Assembly: GCF_050589705.1 (NCBI RefSeq)
Contig: NZ_JBNGOT010000002.1
Span: 186,001-250,000 of the forward strand
Source: Sunxiuqinia rutila
GTDB taxonomy: Bacteria; Bacteroidota; Bacteroidia; Bacteroidales; Prolixibacteraceae
DNA: 64,000 bases
Direction of reading: 5' to 3'
Every line of letters begins with the position of its first letter. Within the stretch, counting starts at the first letter, position 1. The translations under genes were made by a program, and so were the position numbers. Shown here one piece after another: positions 1 through 7,494 of the stretch. The notes under the pieces were generated by a model that saw nothing but the letters and a program-made list of their open reading frames with translations, made no database searches and had not been told where the DNA came from.

Positions 1-833
1 TCTACAAAGTCGTACAGGTTTTTGGTTCCCATCAAGAAAGAGGCTACCATTTTACCTTTATCAATCGCTTTGTGTTTTCCAGTAACCACTCCTTTTTCAA
101 CCAAAGGAAGAATACCATCAGCAAACATTTCGGTATGAACACCTAAGTCTTTGTGGTTGCCCAACTGAGCCAGTACTGCATTGGGGATTCCACCGATACC
201 CATTTGCAGGCAGGCACCATCTTCAACCAACTCGGCTACATTTTTACCAATCTGAATATCCGTTTCAGTCAGTGGAGCCATGTCGTGAGCATAAAGCTCA
301 ATGTTATCTTCTACAAATAAATCGATCTCATTGATGTGGATCATGGCATCTCCCCAGGCTCTTGGCACATTCGGGTTAACGGCTGCAATAACAACATCAG
401 CACACTCAATAGCCGCTTTAGTTGCGTCAACAGATGTTCCGAGTGAAACAAAACCATGCTTGTCGGGTGTTGACACCATAATCATGGCCACATTGACTTT
501 CAGGTAACCTTCACGAATTAACTTTTGAGTCTCGCTCAGAAAAACCGGAATGTAATCGGCATAACCCGCTTGCGTTTGCTTGCGCAGGTTGGCTCCAACA
601 AAGAATTGCTCGGAAACGAAAATTCCTTCAAATTCGGGGTTGGCATACTCAAGTTCTCCTTCCACGTGAATGTGTTGGATTTTAACGTCGTAGAGCTCTC
701 CGGCGCGTCCACGCTCGACCATTGGTTTGATAAGCGTATGTGGTGTAACAGCCACACTACTTAAGTGAACACGATCTCCGGATTTTATAACTTTTACTGC
801 TTCTTCAGGAGTAATGTATTTGATTTGCTTCAT
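1..833 (-). CDS. Acetyl-CoA hydrolase/transferase family protein (4-hydroxybutyrate CoA-transferase type), 3' end outside window
   Basis: The first 277 codons of a leftward gene are present; the rest lies beyond base 1. Enzymes of this family move CoA between acetate (or another short acid) and an acyl-CoA through a glutamyl-CoA intermediate in the cytoplasm. The glycine-rich GIGGIPNAV stretch (residues 212-220) and the HTEMFADG motif with the presumed catalytic Glu235 are both visible. The start is an ATG at 831-833 preceded by a TATATTTG promoter element. The substrate cannot be told from sequence; acetate, butyrate or 4-hydroxybutyrate are all possible. Confidence 0.88.
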   Translation of the reverse strand, partial: MKQIKYITPEEAVKVIKSGDRVHLSSVAVTPHTLIKPMVERGRAGELYDVKIQHIHVEGELEYANPEFEGIFVSEQFFVGANLRKQTQAGYADYIPVFLSETQKLIREGYLKVNVAMIMVSTPDKHGFVSLGTSVDATKAAIECADVVIAAVNPNVPRAWGDAMIHINEIDLFVEDNIELYAHDMAPLTETDIQIGKNVAELVEDGACLQMGIGGIPNAVLAQLGNHKDLGVHTEMFADGILPLVEKGVVTGKHKAIDKGKMVASFLMGTKNLYDFV

Positions 834-873
834 AATTGTGAATTAGAATAGATTGCGCTATAATTTTCGCGAC

Positions 874-881
874 CAAATATA
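874..881 (-). promoter_or_regulatory. Bacteroidota -7 element for the CoA-transferase gene
   Basis: Read leftward, the bases are TATATTTG, a full match to TAnnTTTG. It lies 41 bases upstream of the ATG at 833. I see no TTTG at the right distance for a -33 element. Confidence 0.5.
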
Positions 882-1022
882 AAAATTAAAACAGCAATCG
901 TATGGCTTCAAATCTTATTTAAAAGGGGTCTAATTAATACGGCCCTCATTGTGAAGTTAATGTTAAGCGAAAAAATATTAACCTGTATTTTTATCATGTT
1001 TCTGGGGAGGATGAACTTTTTT

Positions 1023-1044
1023 ATTATGAACCATGATTCATAAT
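1023..1044. repeat. 8-base inverted repeat, possible operator
   Basis: ATTATGAA at 1023-1030 is matched exactly by TTCATAAT at 1037-1044. The six-base spacer suits a dimeric regulator or a small hairpin. No T-run follows, so it is not a terminator. Confidence 0.3.
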
Positions 1045-1372
1045 GTAATTTTAAAAGGGGACTAGTTGAGTGAGGGTGCTCATAGTCAGCTTGTAGCTTC
1101 TTGAGGCTTGTTTCGTTATGGAGTGTTTTTGCAGTGCTTTGTTTTTAGTCTTTTGGGATAGAACCTGAAAAGAAAACGCATTTTATGAATGCTAAAGGTT
1201 ATTTGGATGTCCAATTCGGATTTGACATGAGATGCATCGGTAGCCAATGGTAAGCTTTACGAGGTATCTAATATATAGATAGGCAGGTGTTTTCAAAACT
1301 GGCTTTGATTTTTATATGTTGTCTGGCAAGCTTCAAGGCATTAAAACTCAGCTTGATCAACCATTTTTATGA

Positions 1373-1380
1373 TATATTTG
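1373..1380 (+). promoter_or_regulatory. Promoter -7 element for the aldo/keto reductase
   Basis: TATATTTG matches TAnnTTTG and lies 31 bases before the ATG at 1412. A TTG at 1353-1355 is 17 bases upstream and may serve as a weak -33 element. Confidence 0.5.
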
Positions 1381-1411
1381 TTGAAACTAACAACACTAAA
1401 ATCAGGAAACT

Positions 1412-2335
1412 ATGGATGCTTCCAGCTTCAATCGCCGAAAATTTGTTGCTGCTTTATCGATGGGAACAGCACATCTTTTATTCTCAAACCCTTTATTGGC
1501 TTCTGGCAAAAACAGCTTTTCAACCGATCCGTTGCAGGCGATCAGGCTGGGGCAATCTGGCTTGGAGACGAGCTTAATTGGGATTGGGACTGGAGTACAT
1601 GCCGGAGGGCGTACCGCTTTTTTGACCCGCCAGGACAAGAGCAAGAGCCTGGGCGTACTTCGGCATGCTTATGAGCGTGGAATTCGCTTCTTCGATTGTG
1701 CCGACAGCTACGGAACACATCCTTTAATGAAAGAAGCGCTGGAGGGAATGGCGCGTGAAAAAATTACACTTTGCTCAAAAATATGGGTTCGTCCAGGAGG
1801 TATTCCCGAACCTGAAAGGCCGGATGCGGATGTGGTGATTGACCGTTTCAGAAAAGAATTGAATACGGATTACCTTGACATGGTTCAGATTCATTGCATG
1901 GTGGATAGCGAGTGGACGGACACGCAAAAGCGACAGATGGATATTCTGCAAAAGCTAAAAGATAAGGGCATAGTTCGGGCTCATGGTGTTTCGGTGCATT
2001 CGTTGGATGCCATGAAAGCAGCTGCTGCGAGCGACTGGGTGGATATTGTCCATGTTCGAATTAATCCTTACGGTATTGCAATGGATAAGCCCGATCCGGC
2101 AGAAGTTGTTCAGGTTATTAATCAGCTTCATGAGAGAGGGAAAGGAGTTGTTGGGATGAAATTAGTTGGAAATGGAGAGTATCGGAACGACAGCGATAAA
2201 ATCAATCACGCCCTGAAGTTTGTCCTTGGGTTGGGGTGTGTTGATATGATGATTGTTGGTTTTGAAACCACTGCCCAGATTGACAACTACCTTGACCGGA
2301 CTAAAAATGCTTTAACCGATTTGGCCCGAAGTTAA
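1412..2335 (+). CDS. Aldo/keto reductase with Tat-like N-terminus
   Basis: A 307-residue NAD(P)H-dependent oxidoreductase of the aldo/keto reductase barrel family. The expected catalytic tetrad is present: Asp95 and Tyr100 in the FFDCADSYG stretch, Lys123 and His161. The first 30 residues contain NRRKF followed by a hydrophobic run and an Ala-rich end (residues 7-31), which resembles a twin-arginine export signal, so the enzyme is probably periplasmic. Similar Tat-exported reductases are common in Bacteroidota. The substrate is unknown. The gene stands alone with its own promoter element and is convergent with the decayed gene at 2366-2757. Confidence 0.85.
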   Translation: MDASSFNRRKFVAALSMGTAHLLFSNPLLASGKNSFSTDPLQAIRLGQSGLETSLIGIGTGVHAGGRTAFLTRQDKSKSLGVLRHAYERGIRFFDCADSYGTHPLMKEALEGMAREKITLCSKIWVRPGGIPEPERPDADVVIDRFRKELNTDYLDMVQIHCMVDSEWTDTQKRQMDILQKLKDKGIVRAHGVSVHSLDAMKAAAASDWVDIVHVRINPYGIAMDKPDPAEVVQVINQLHERGKGVVGMKLVGNGEYRNDSDKINHALKFVLGLGCVDMMIVGFETTAQIDNYLDRTKNALTDLARS

Positions 2336-2365
2336 CTGTCTTTTGAAATGGAGTTTGACTAGCGT

Positions 2366-2757
2366 TTAAGGGAGGGCTGTTCCTTTGGCTCCCCACCAGT
2401 AAAAGCGTTGCATTTTTAGCCGTCCTTTTTGAACGGCGGGGTCTTCGCGCTCCAGCTATGGTTGCTACATCAAAAATGAGCAGTCCCCGATAATTTCCTC
2501 CATCCTGAAAAGGACCTGCCATAACAAGCTTTCCGGTTTTGGCCTACTTGTTTAAATGAGCCAGGTGCTGTTGTTGTATTTGATTGGCTTCCGTTGAATC
2601 CTGGCTACATTCGGGGCCAGCCAGAAGATACATAAACAAGTAACGTTTCATCACAAATGTGGTGTCTCCTTCAGTCATTTTGAATTCACGCTGAGCCAAA
2701 GCAGGTATTGTTAGTGCAAGAAATAAGGAGAGGTAAAGCAGTTTGAATTTTATGATG
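2366..2757 (-). pseudogene. Decayed exported YCII-domain protein gene
   Basis: Reading leftward from just behind the msrA stop, the frame encodes a signal-peptide-like start (IKFKLLYLSLFLALTIPALA) and then a body that includes QIQQQHLAHL, KTGKLVMAGPFQDGG and GLLIFDVAT, typical of the YCII-related family. Three lesions are seen. There is no start codon (an ATA sits at 2751-2753). An in-frame TAG lies at about 2547-2549, between HLNK and AKTGKL. A frameshift near 2450-2460 moves the conserved C-terminus (DPAVQKGRLKMQRFYWWGAKGT) into another frame, which ends at the TAA at 2366-2368. It follows msrA directly and was probably co-transcribed. Sequencing error is possible but would need several events. 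Confidence 0.8.
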
Positions 2758-2759
2758 CC

Positions 2760-3287
2760 TTATTTTAGTTTGCTTTGAAAGGTCTTTCTGAATTTACTCA
2801 ATTTAGGGGCAATAACAAACTGGCAATAGCCTTGGATGGGGTGGTTTTGGTAGTAATTTTGATGGTCGATTTCGGCTTTGAAAAAATTCTGCCAGGGACT
2901 AATTTCTGTTACTATCGGCGCATTAAATATTTTTTCATCATTGAGCTGCTGTTTCATGGTTTCAGCAAGCTGCTTTTGTTTTTCATTGTGATAGAAAATG
3001 ACTGAGCGGTATTGCGTACCGATATCAGCTCCTTGCTGGTTCAGGGTGGTGGGATCATGGCTTGCCCAGAATACTTCCAATAGTTCCGGAAAACTGATTG
3101 TGGCAGGATCAAACTCAATTTCAACAACCTCAGCATGCCCTGTGCGTCCGGTTGTTACTTCCCGGTAGGAGGGATTGATAATTTCGCCTCCGGAGTAGCC
3201 CGAGACAACCGATTCAACGCCTTTCAGCTCTTTAAAAACGGCTTCGGTACACCAAAAACACCCCGCTCCAAATGTTGCTATTTCCAT
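2760..3287 (-). CDS. msrA: Peptide-methionine (S)-S-oxide reductase MsrA
   Basis: This 175-residue enzyme reduces the S epimer of methionine sulfoxide in proteins, using thioredoxin. The hallmark GCFWC is at residues 9-13 with catalytic Cys10, followed by the usual TEAVF, SGYSGG and GHAEVVEIEFDP motifs. Length and start (MEIATFGAGCFWC) match the cytoplasmic form with no signal peptide. The gene ends where the YCII pseudogene frame begins. The partner msrB is not here but at 13640, so the two stereospecific reductases are separately controlled. Confidence 0.97.
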   Translation of the reverse strand: MEIATFGAGCFWCTEAVFKELKGVESVVSGYSGGEIINPSYREVTTGRTGHAEVVEIEFDPATISFPELLEVFWASHDPTTLNQQGADIGTQYRSVIFYHNEKQKQLAETMKQQLNDEKIFNAPIVTEISPWQNFFKAEIDHQNYYQNHPIQGYCQFVIAPKLSKFRKTFQSKLK

Positions 3288-3361
3288 TGCTTTTTTCTTT
3301 GATTGATTAACTGTTAATTTTCTGGTTGCCTCGTCTTCTTTTTGGCAAAAGCAGGGCTGGG

Positions 3362-3661
3362 CTAATTGTCTAGCTTGATTCCAAACCGCCGCAAAAGTTT
3401 CTTTTCAAATTTCCAGAAGAAATCAAACTGCCCAAACAAGGTACCAAAAAAGATTAGCATGATCTGGTAAGCCGGAACAATGGTAAGAACATAAGTCACA
3501 GCAGTAAGCCAGAATGGCCATTCCGGCGAATAATCAACCAGGTGAAAGACCAACTTTCGTATGACAAGAGCACCACTTCCTGATATGGAAAAAACCAAGA
3601 AAATGAGGGCCAGCTGTATGTTTGACTCCACCTCCCATTTTTCTTTTAATCGTTTAAACAT
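3362..3661 (-). CDS. Small membrane protein, DUF6787 type
   Basis: A 99-residue protein with a basic N-terminus (MFKRLKEKWEVES), two or three hydrophobic segments (about residues 16-40 and 50-77) and a basic C-terminus (FWKFEKKLLRRFG). This layout and the ending match the Bacteroidota-specific family I know as DUF6787. It has no known function. It lies behind the VTT-domain membrane protein and before msrA in a leftward run, with about 110 bases on its upstream side, so joint transcription is possible but not shown. Confidence 0.65.
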   Translation of the reverse strand: MFKRLKEKWEVESNIQLALIFLVFSISGSGALVIRKLVFHLVDYSPEWPFWLTAVTYVLTIVPAYQIMLIFFGTLFGQFDFFWKFEKKLLRRFGIKLDN

Positions 3662-3770
3662 AGTTCATCTTTAGAGTTCACTTACTAAACAAGATTAGTG
3701 TCGATTGGTTGAAAAAAGCTTGTCTAAATAAGGCATTGCGCTCCCGCTGGGCTTCCCAGAAGATTCACGG

Positions 3771-4349
3771 TCAGGCCAATTGGTGCGATTGAAAAATGAT
3801 GTAGCCGTAGACTCCAAAACGCAGAATTCGAAACAAGGCCAAGTTTAGGTATTTCTTCATGGGATATTCTGTAGTGCCAACCAACATGCTAATTAACGAC
3901 CAGGGAAGGGGGGTAAGGGCTGCCGTGATAATTAGAAAGGAGCCATATTTACGAAACAAGGGCCAGTATTTACTAAAGAACTTGCGACCTAGAAAGCGAA
4001 ACAAAACAACTTTGCGCAGGTAGCGCCCAATTAAAAATGCTAAATAACCTGCAGCGTAGGAAACGCCGGCGAAAAACAGGACGTTGGCGGTATAGTGCCA
4101 GACATCGCCTTTAAAGTAAGCCCAAAGCATAAAAATTTCGGGCGGGAACAGGCCGAATAATATTTCAGAGCCTATGTAGATGCTGTAGATAAGCATTGGG
4201 CGGCTGTAAAATCGTTCAAGCCAGATGTCGTGATTGTCAGCAACAATGTATTCCTTGGCAAGCAAATACAAGGCTGCCAAAATTGCCATCCAGAGTAAGC
4301 CCTTCAGAATATTGTTAAAAAGGAATTTTAACTTCACGCGTAAATTCAT
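3771..4349 (-). CDS. VTT-domain (DedA/SNARE-associated family) inner membrane protein
   Basis: Starting at the ATG at 4347-4349 the protein has 192 residues. A longer frame reaches 4430, but its extra 27 residues are polar and unlike the family. It contains a first hydrophobic segment (LLWMAILAALYLLA), a re-entrant region with LFPPEIFMLWAY, a GRYLRK turn and a proline-containing TPLPWSL segment, the pattern of VTT/YqaA-like proteins, which are thought to move lipids across the inner membrane. Its own substrate is unknown. The exact start is uncertain because no clear ribosome site is visible. Confidence 0.7.
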   Translation of the reverse strand: MNLRVKLKFLFNNILKGLLWMAILAALYLLAKEYIVADNHDIWLERFYSRPMLIYSIYIGSEILFGLFPPEIFMLWAYFKGDVWHYTANVLFFAGVSYAAGYLAFLIGRYLRKVVLFRFLGRKFFSKYWPLFRKYGSFLIITAALTPLPWSLISMLVGTTEYPMKKYLNLALFRILRFGVYGYIIFQSHQLA

Positions 4350-4451
4350 GCATTTTCGTTGTTTGAATCCCAATGCATCCTGACAGGCCTGGAATCTGGT
4401 TTTATGCACGGGAGAAGAGATGTGTTTCATTCCTTCTCAGGGGTGCATGTG

Positions 4452-4691
4452 TTAAATATTATCAATTTTTTCAGCCAGCTGATAGTCTTTGTCGGTTAAT
4501 CCTCCCTTGCTGTGTGTGGTCAGGCTGATACTTACTTTTTTGTAGGCATGAATCAAGATATCAGGATGATGATCCATGCTTTCGGCTAATTCGCCGACTT
4601 TATTGACAAACCGAAGCGCTTCGGTAAAATTCTTAAATATGAACTCTTTCGTGATTTTCTCTGCTTCTTTATTCCAATTCATGATCGTCAT
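4452..4691 (-). CDS. 4a-hydroxytetrahydrobiopterin dehydratase
   Basis: A 79-residue protein if started at the ATG at 4689-4691 (MTIMNWNKEA). It carries the family signature MDHHPD at residues 39-44 with a further histidine at 60 (TTHSKGG). These enzymes dehydrate 4a-hydroxy-tetrahydropterins, recycling the cofactor of aromatic amino acid hydroxylases. The open frame extends upstream to 4763 but would overlap the flavoprotein gene and adds residues unlike the family. No hydroxylase gene is in view. Confidence 0.9.
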   Translation of the reverse strand: MTIMNWNKEAEKITKEFIFKNFTEALRFVNKVGELAESMDHHPDILIHAYKKVSISLTTHSKGGLTDKDYQLAEKIDNI

Positions 4692-4735
4692 TTTATTCTT
4701 GAAAACAAGCAGATTGTCACATAGTTCAAGCTTGA

Positions 4736-5311
4736 TCAGGCTTTTAATTTTTTCAATAACCAAGCCATATTTTCACCTAGCGTTTTCATGATTTGCATCC
4801 CCTCGGCATCCTCCAGAACCGCTCCTTCCGGGCCTCCAAATGCAAAGTTCCAATAGCTTGAGCCGGGGATGATCATTTGGCTGATTAAAAAGAAATTGTT
4901 GAGTGTTTCGAAAGCATGCAACTCGCCGCCTCGTCGAACGGCTAAAACTCCGGCGCCAACTTTGCGTTTGAGCAAGTGGCCGTTGCCTCGGGTTACATAG
5001 CCGGATACGTCAATTAAAGCCTTCATTTCGGTGCTGACATCAGCAAAATAGACCGGCGAGCCCAGAATGATGGCATCGGCTTCAAGCATTTTTTCAATGC
5101 ATTCGTTTATAGCATCATTTTTAATGTGACATCGTCCGTCTTTTACCTGGCGGCATTTGCCACAGGCGGTGCACCCATGTACCTGTTTGCCTCCAAGTTG
5201 GTAAAGTTCGGTTTCAATTCCTTCAGCCTGAAGCGGCTCGAAAACTTTCTGTATTAAAAGTTGAGTATTTCCGCGTTTCCGCGGACTTCCGTTAATTGCA
5301 AGTACTTTCAC
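4736..5311 (-). CDS. Flavodoxin-fold NAD(P)H-dependent oxidoreductase, iron-sulfur flavoprotein type
   Basis: A 191-residue FMN-binding protein. The phosphate loop is GSPRKRGNT (residues 8-16). A cysteine cluster follows: Cys47, Cys50, Cys53 and Cys61, as in archaeal and anaerobe iron-sulfur flavoproteins, where it binds a [4Fe-4S] cluster. SPVYFADVSTEMKALID (about 85-101) is the typical FMN contact region. It probably transfers electrons in the cytoplasm; the partner is unknown. It lies upstream of the pterin dehydratase in the same direction. Confidence 0.85.
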   Translation of the reverse strand: MKVLAINGSPRKRGNTQLLIQKVFEPLQAEGIETELYQLGGKQVHGCTACGKCRQVKDGRCHIKNDAINECIEKMLEADAIILGSPVYFADVSTEMKALIDVSGYVTRGNGHLLKRKVGAGVLAVRRGGELHAFETLNNFFLISQMIIPGSSYWNFAFGGPEGAVLEDAEGMQIMKTLGENMAWLLKKLKA

Positions 5312-5331
5312 AAGTGTTTTTTTTGTTGATG

Positions 5332-5988
5332 TTAATGACTAAAAACGTAGGTGATCAGGTTTGCTCCCATTTGCAAGGCCTTTTGGCGAACCTCCGGTGG
5401 GTCGTTGTGCACTGACGGGTCTTCCCAGCCATCGCTTAAGTCCGACTCGTAGGTGTAAAAGCAAACCAGGCGCCCCTCATGAAACAGGCCAAAACCCTGA
5501 GGGGGCCTATTGTCATGTTCATGAATTTTGGGTAGGCCATTTTTAAATTTGAATTTTTGATTGTAAATCGGATGATTGGCTGGGAGTTCGGTAAATTCCT
5601 GATCAGGAAAAACCTTTTTCATCTCCCGCCTGATATAAGGATCAAGTCCATAATTGTCATCAATGTACAGAAAGCCGCCGGCTTCCAGGTAGGCACGTAG
5701 GTTGCGGCTTTCTTCCTCCGAAAAAATCAGATTGCCATGCCCGGTAATGTGCACCAGCGGATAATTGAATAGTTCAATGCTTCCCGGCTCAACAGTAGCG
5801 GGCTCTGGATCGATGCTGGTCTGAAGCTCCTGATTGCAAAATCGTATCAAATTTGGCAAAGCCGTTGGATCAGCATACCAGTCTCCGCCTCCTTTGTATT
5901 TGAGTAGGCCCAGCTTTAGATTGGGATTTTGGCCAAATAGAAGAAGGGCAGGAAGCAAAAATAGTAATGTCAGACAGCTTGTTTTCAT
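5332..5988 (-). CDS. DUF4159 domain secreted protein
   Basis: A 218-residue protein with a clear signal peptide (residues 1-19, ending LLLFGQ). The mature part has the GDWYADPTALPNLIRF and LEAGGFLYIDDNYG segments of DUF4159, a domain with a glutamine-amidotransferase-like fold often found near MoxR/VWA clusters. It has no established reaction. Here it stands near the flavoprotein gene rather than next to moxR. The start is well placed behind a TACCTTTG element at 6008-6015, which would give a leader of only about 15 bases. Confidence 0.8.
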   Translation of the reverse strand: MKTSCLTLLFLLPALLLFGQNPNLKLGLLKYKGGGDWYADPTALPNLIRFCNQELQTSIDPEPATVEPGSIELFNYPLVHITGHGNLIFSEEESRNLRAYLEAGGFLYIDDNYGLDPYIRREMKKVFPDQEFTELPANHPIYNQKFKFKNGLPKIHEHDNRPPQGFGLFHEGRLVCFYTYESDLSDGWEDPSVHNDPPEVRQKALQMGANLITYVFSH

Positions 5989-6007
5989 AGCCAGTTATTG
6001 AAAAAAA

Positions 6008-6015
6008 CAAAGGTA
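6008..6015 (-). promoter_or_regulatory. Promoter -7 element for the DUF4159 gene
   Basis: Read leftward the bases are TACCTTTG, matching TAnnTTTG, 20 bases upstream of the ATG at 5988. A -33 TTTG is not obvious. Confidence 0.5.
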
Positions 6016-6216
6016 ATAAGAAAGTGGAATTTTTCGGAATTAGCTAAGCTGGATTGCCAGTTGGTTTTTGAAGGGCATTTAAGCATTATTCTTTATTGAT
6101 CTGCAATTGTTGTAAGTGGCTTTAAAATAGCTTGTTTTTGTAGCAGTTGAGCGATTGCGATTTGCTGTTGCTGAAATAGGGTGCTCTTTCTTAAAACTGA
6201 TTTCGCTTCGAGCTGT

Positions 6217-6224
6217 TATCTTTG
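6217..6224 (+). promoter_or_regulatory. Promoter -7 element for the PLP enzyme gene
   Basis: TATCTTTG, an exact TAnnTTTG match, ends 25 bases before the ATG at 6250. No clear -33 TTTG is seen. Confidence 0.55.
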
Positions 6225-6249
6225 GGGTGTATAAACAAGCAAAGAAAGA

Positions 6250-7488
6250 ATGAAAAAGAGTTTTACTACCCGATCACTTCATGTTCCGTTTCCGCGGAAT
6301 GATGCGCATAGAGCGCTGGACATGCCCGTTTATGAAACTGTTGCTTATGAGTTTGATTCTTCGGAAAGCATGTCGGCCAATTTCAGAGGCGAGCTTCCGG
6401 CACATGTTTATTCACGAACAAGTAATCCAACAGTCGAATATTTCGAGCAGAAGATGAAGGCGCTGACCGGAGCGCATCAGGTGTTGGCTGTTGCATCGGG
6501 GATGGCTGCCATCAGCAACACAGTTCTGTCGGTTTGCAAAAGTGGCGACAACATTATTTCAGGCAATCATCTGTTTGCCCATTCTTTCTCTTTGCTTGAT
6601 CAAAGTTTACGAAACTATGGCTTGGAAACACGGTTTGTTGATACTACCCAATCGCATTTGGTGGAGCGACTGATTGATGAAAATACCCGGGCAATTTACT
6701 TTGAAACAGTTACCAATCCGCAGTTGGAGTTGGCAGATATTTCAAAACTGTCGGCCATTGCGCGCAAATATAATTTGCTGTTAATAGCAGATAGTACCAT
6801 TACTCCTCCGGTCGTTTTTAATGGCCGCTCTCTAGGAGTCGATATCGAAGTGATGTCAACGACCAAGCATATTTCTGGTGGAGGTACGTCCTTTGGAGGG
6901 GTGATTCTGGATCATGGAAACTATGACTGGTCGCTTAACCCAAACCTGAAATCACTGACAGAAAAGTTTGGGAAAGATACTTTTATGGCTCGTTTGCGGA
7001 AAAATTATTTCCGAAATACGGGGAGCGCAATGTCTGCACACACTGCTCACTATCAGATTCTGGGACTCGATATGCTGGAACTTCGTTTCGAGCGTTCGTA
7101 TAGCAGTTGTATGAAGTTGGGTGAATTTTTGACCCGGCATCCCAAGGTTTGTGGGCTTACTTATCCCGGGCTGAAAGGTTCCAAGGATTATGAGTTGGCC
7201 GTAACTCAGTTTCAGGGAAAGCCAGGAACGATCCTGACATTTGAGCTGGAGTCGGAAAAGGCGTGCTTTACCTTCATGAATCATCTGCAAATGATTCGCC
7301 GTGCAACCAACTTGAACGACAACAAATCGTTGATTATTCATCCTTGGTCAACCATTTTTGTGGAGTTTTCGGAGAAGGACAGAAAGGCCATGAAAATCAG
7401 CCCAACGGCCATGCGTTTGTCAGTGGGGATAGAGGCTGCGGAGGACTTGATTGAGGACATTGAGGAGGCCCTGAAAGCAATAGCATAA
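6250..7488 (+). CDS. Cys/Met metabolism PLP-dependent enzyme (O-acetylhomoserine sulfhydrylase / cystathionine gamma-synthase family)
   Basis: A 412-residue fold-type I PLP enzyme. The phosphate-binding YSRTSNPT motif is at residues 54-61, Asp181 lies in LLIADST, and the Schiff-base lysine is Lys206 in STTKHISGGG. The family covers gamma-synthases, gamma-lyases and sulfhydrylases of methionine and cysteine metabolism. The GGGTSFGGVILD segment after the lysine recalls O-acetylhomoserine sulfhydrylases, but 412 residues is shorter than typical for those and the specificity is open. Monocistronic, with its own promoter. It converges on the histidine kinase with 6 bases between stop codons and no obvious terminator. 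Confidence 0.85.
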   Translation: MKKSFTTRSLHVPFPRNDAHRALDMPVYETVAYEFDSSESMSANFRGELPAHVYSRTSNPTVEYFEQKMKALTGAHQVLAVASGMAAISNTVLSVCKSGDNIISGNHLFAHSFSLLDQSLRNYGLETRFVDTTQSHLVERLIDENTRAIYFETVTNPQLELADISKLSAIARKYNLLLIADSTITPPVVFNGRSLGVDIEVMSTTKHISGGGTSFGGVILDHGNYDWSLNPNLKSLTEKFGKDTFMARLRKNYFRNTGSAMSAHTAHYQILGLDMLELRFERSYSSCMKLGEFLTRHPKVCGLTYPGLKGSKDYELAVTQFQGKPGTILTFELESEKACFTFMNHLQMIRRATNLNDNKSLIIHPWSTIFVEFSEKDRKAMKISPTAMRLSVGIEAAEDLIEDIEEALKAIA

Positions 7489-7494
7489 AGGCGT

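Larger units (their letters stand above)
834..1411. other. Intergenic region between divergent CoA-transferase and aldo/keto reductase genes
   Basis: No convincing gene in 578 bases. Besides the two promoter elements it holds an inverted repeat at 1023-1044 (ATTATGAA and TTCATAAT, 6-base spacer) that could be a regulator site. The only long frames have no recognisable composition. Confidence 0.6.
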
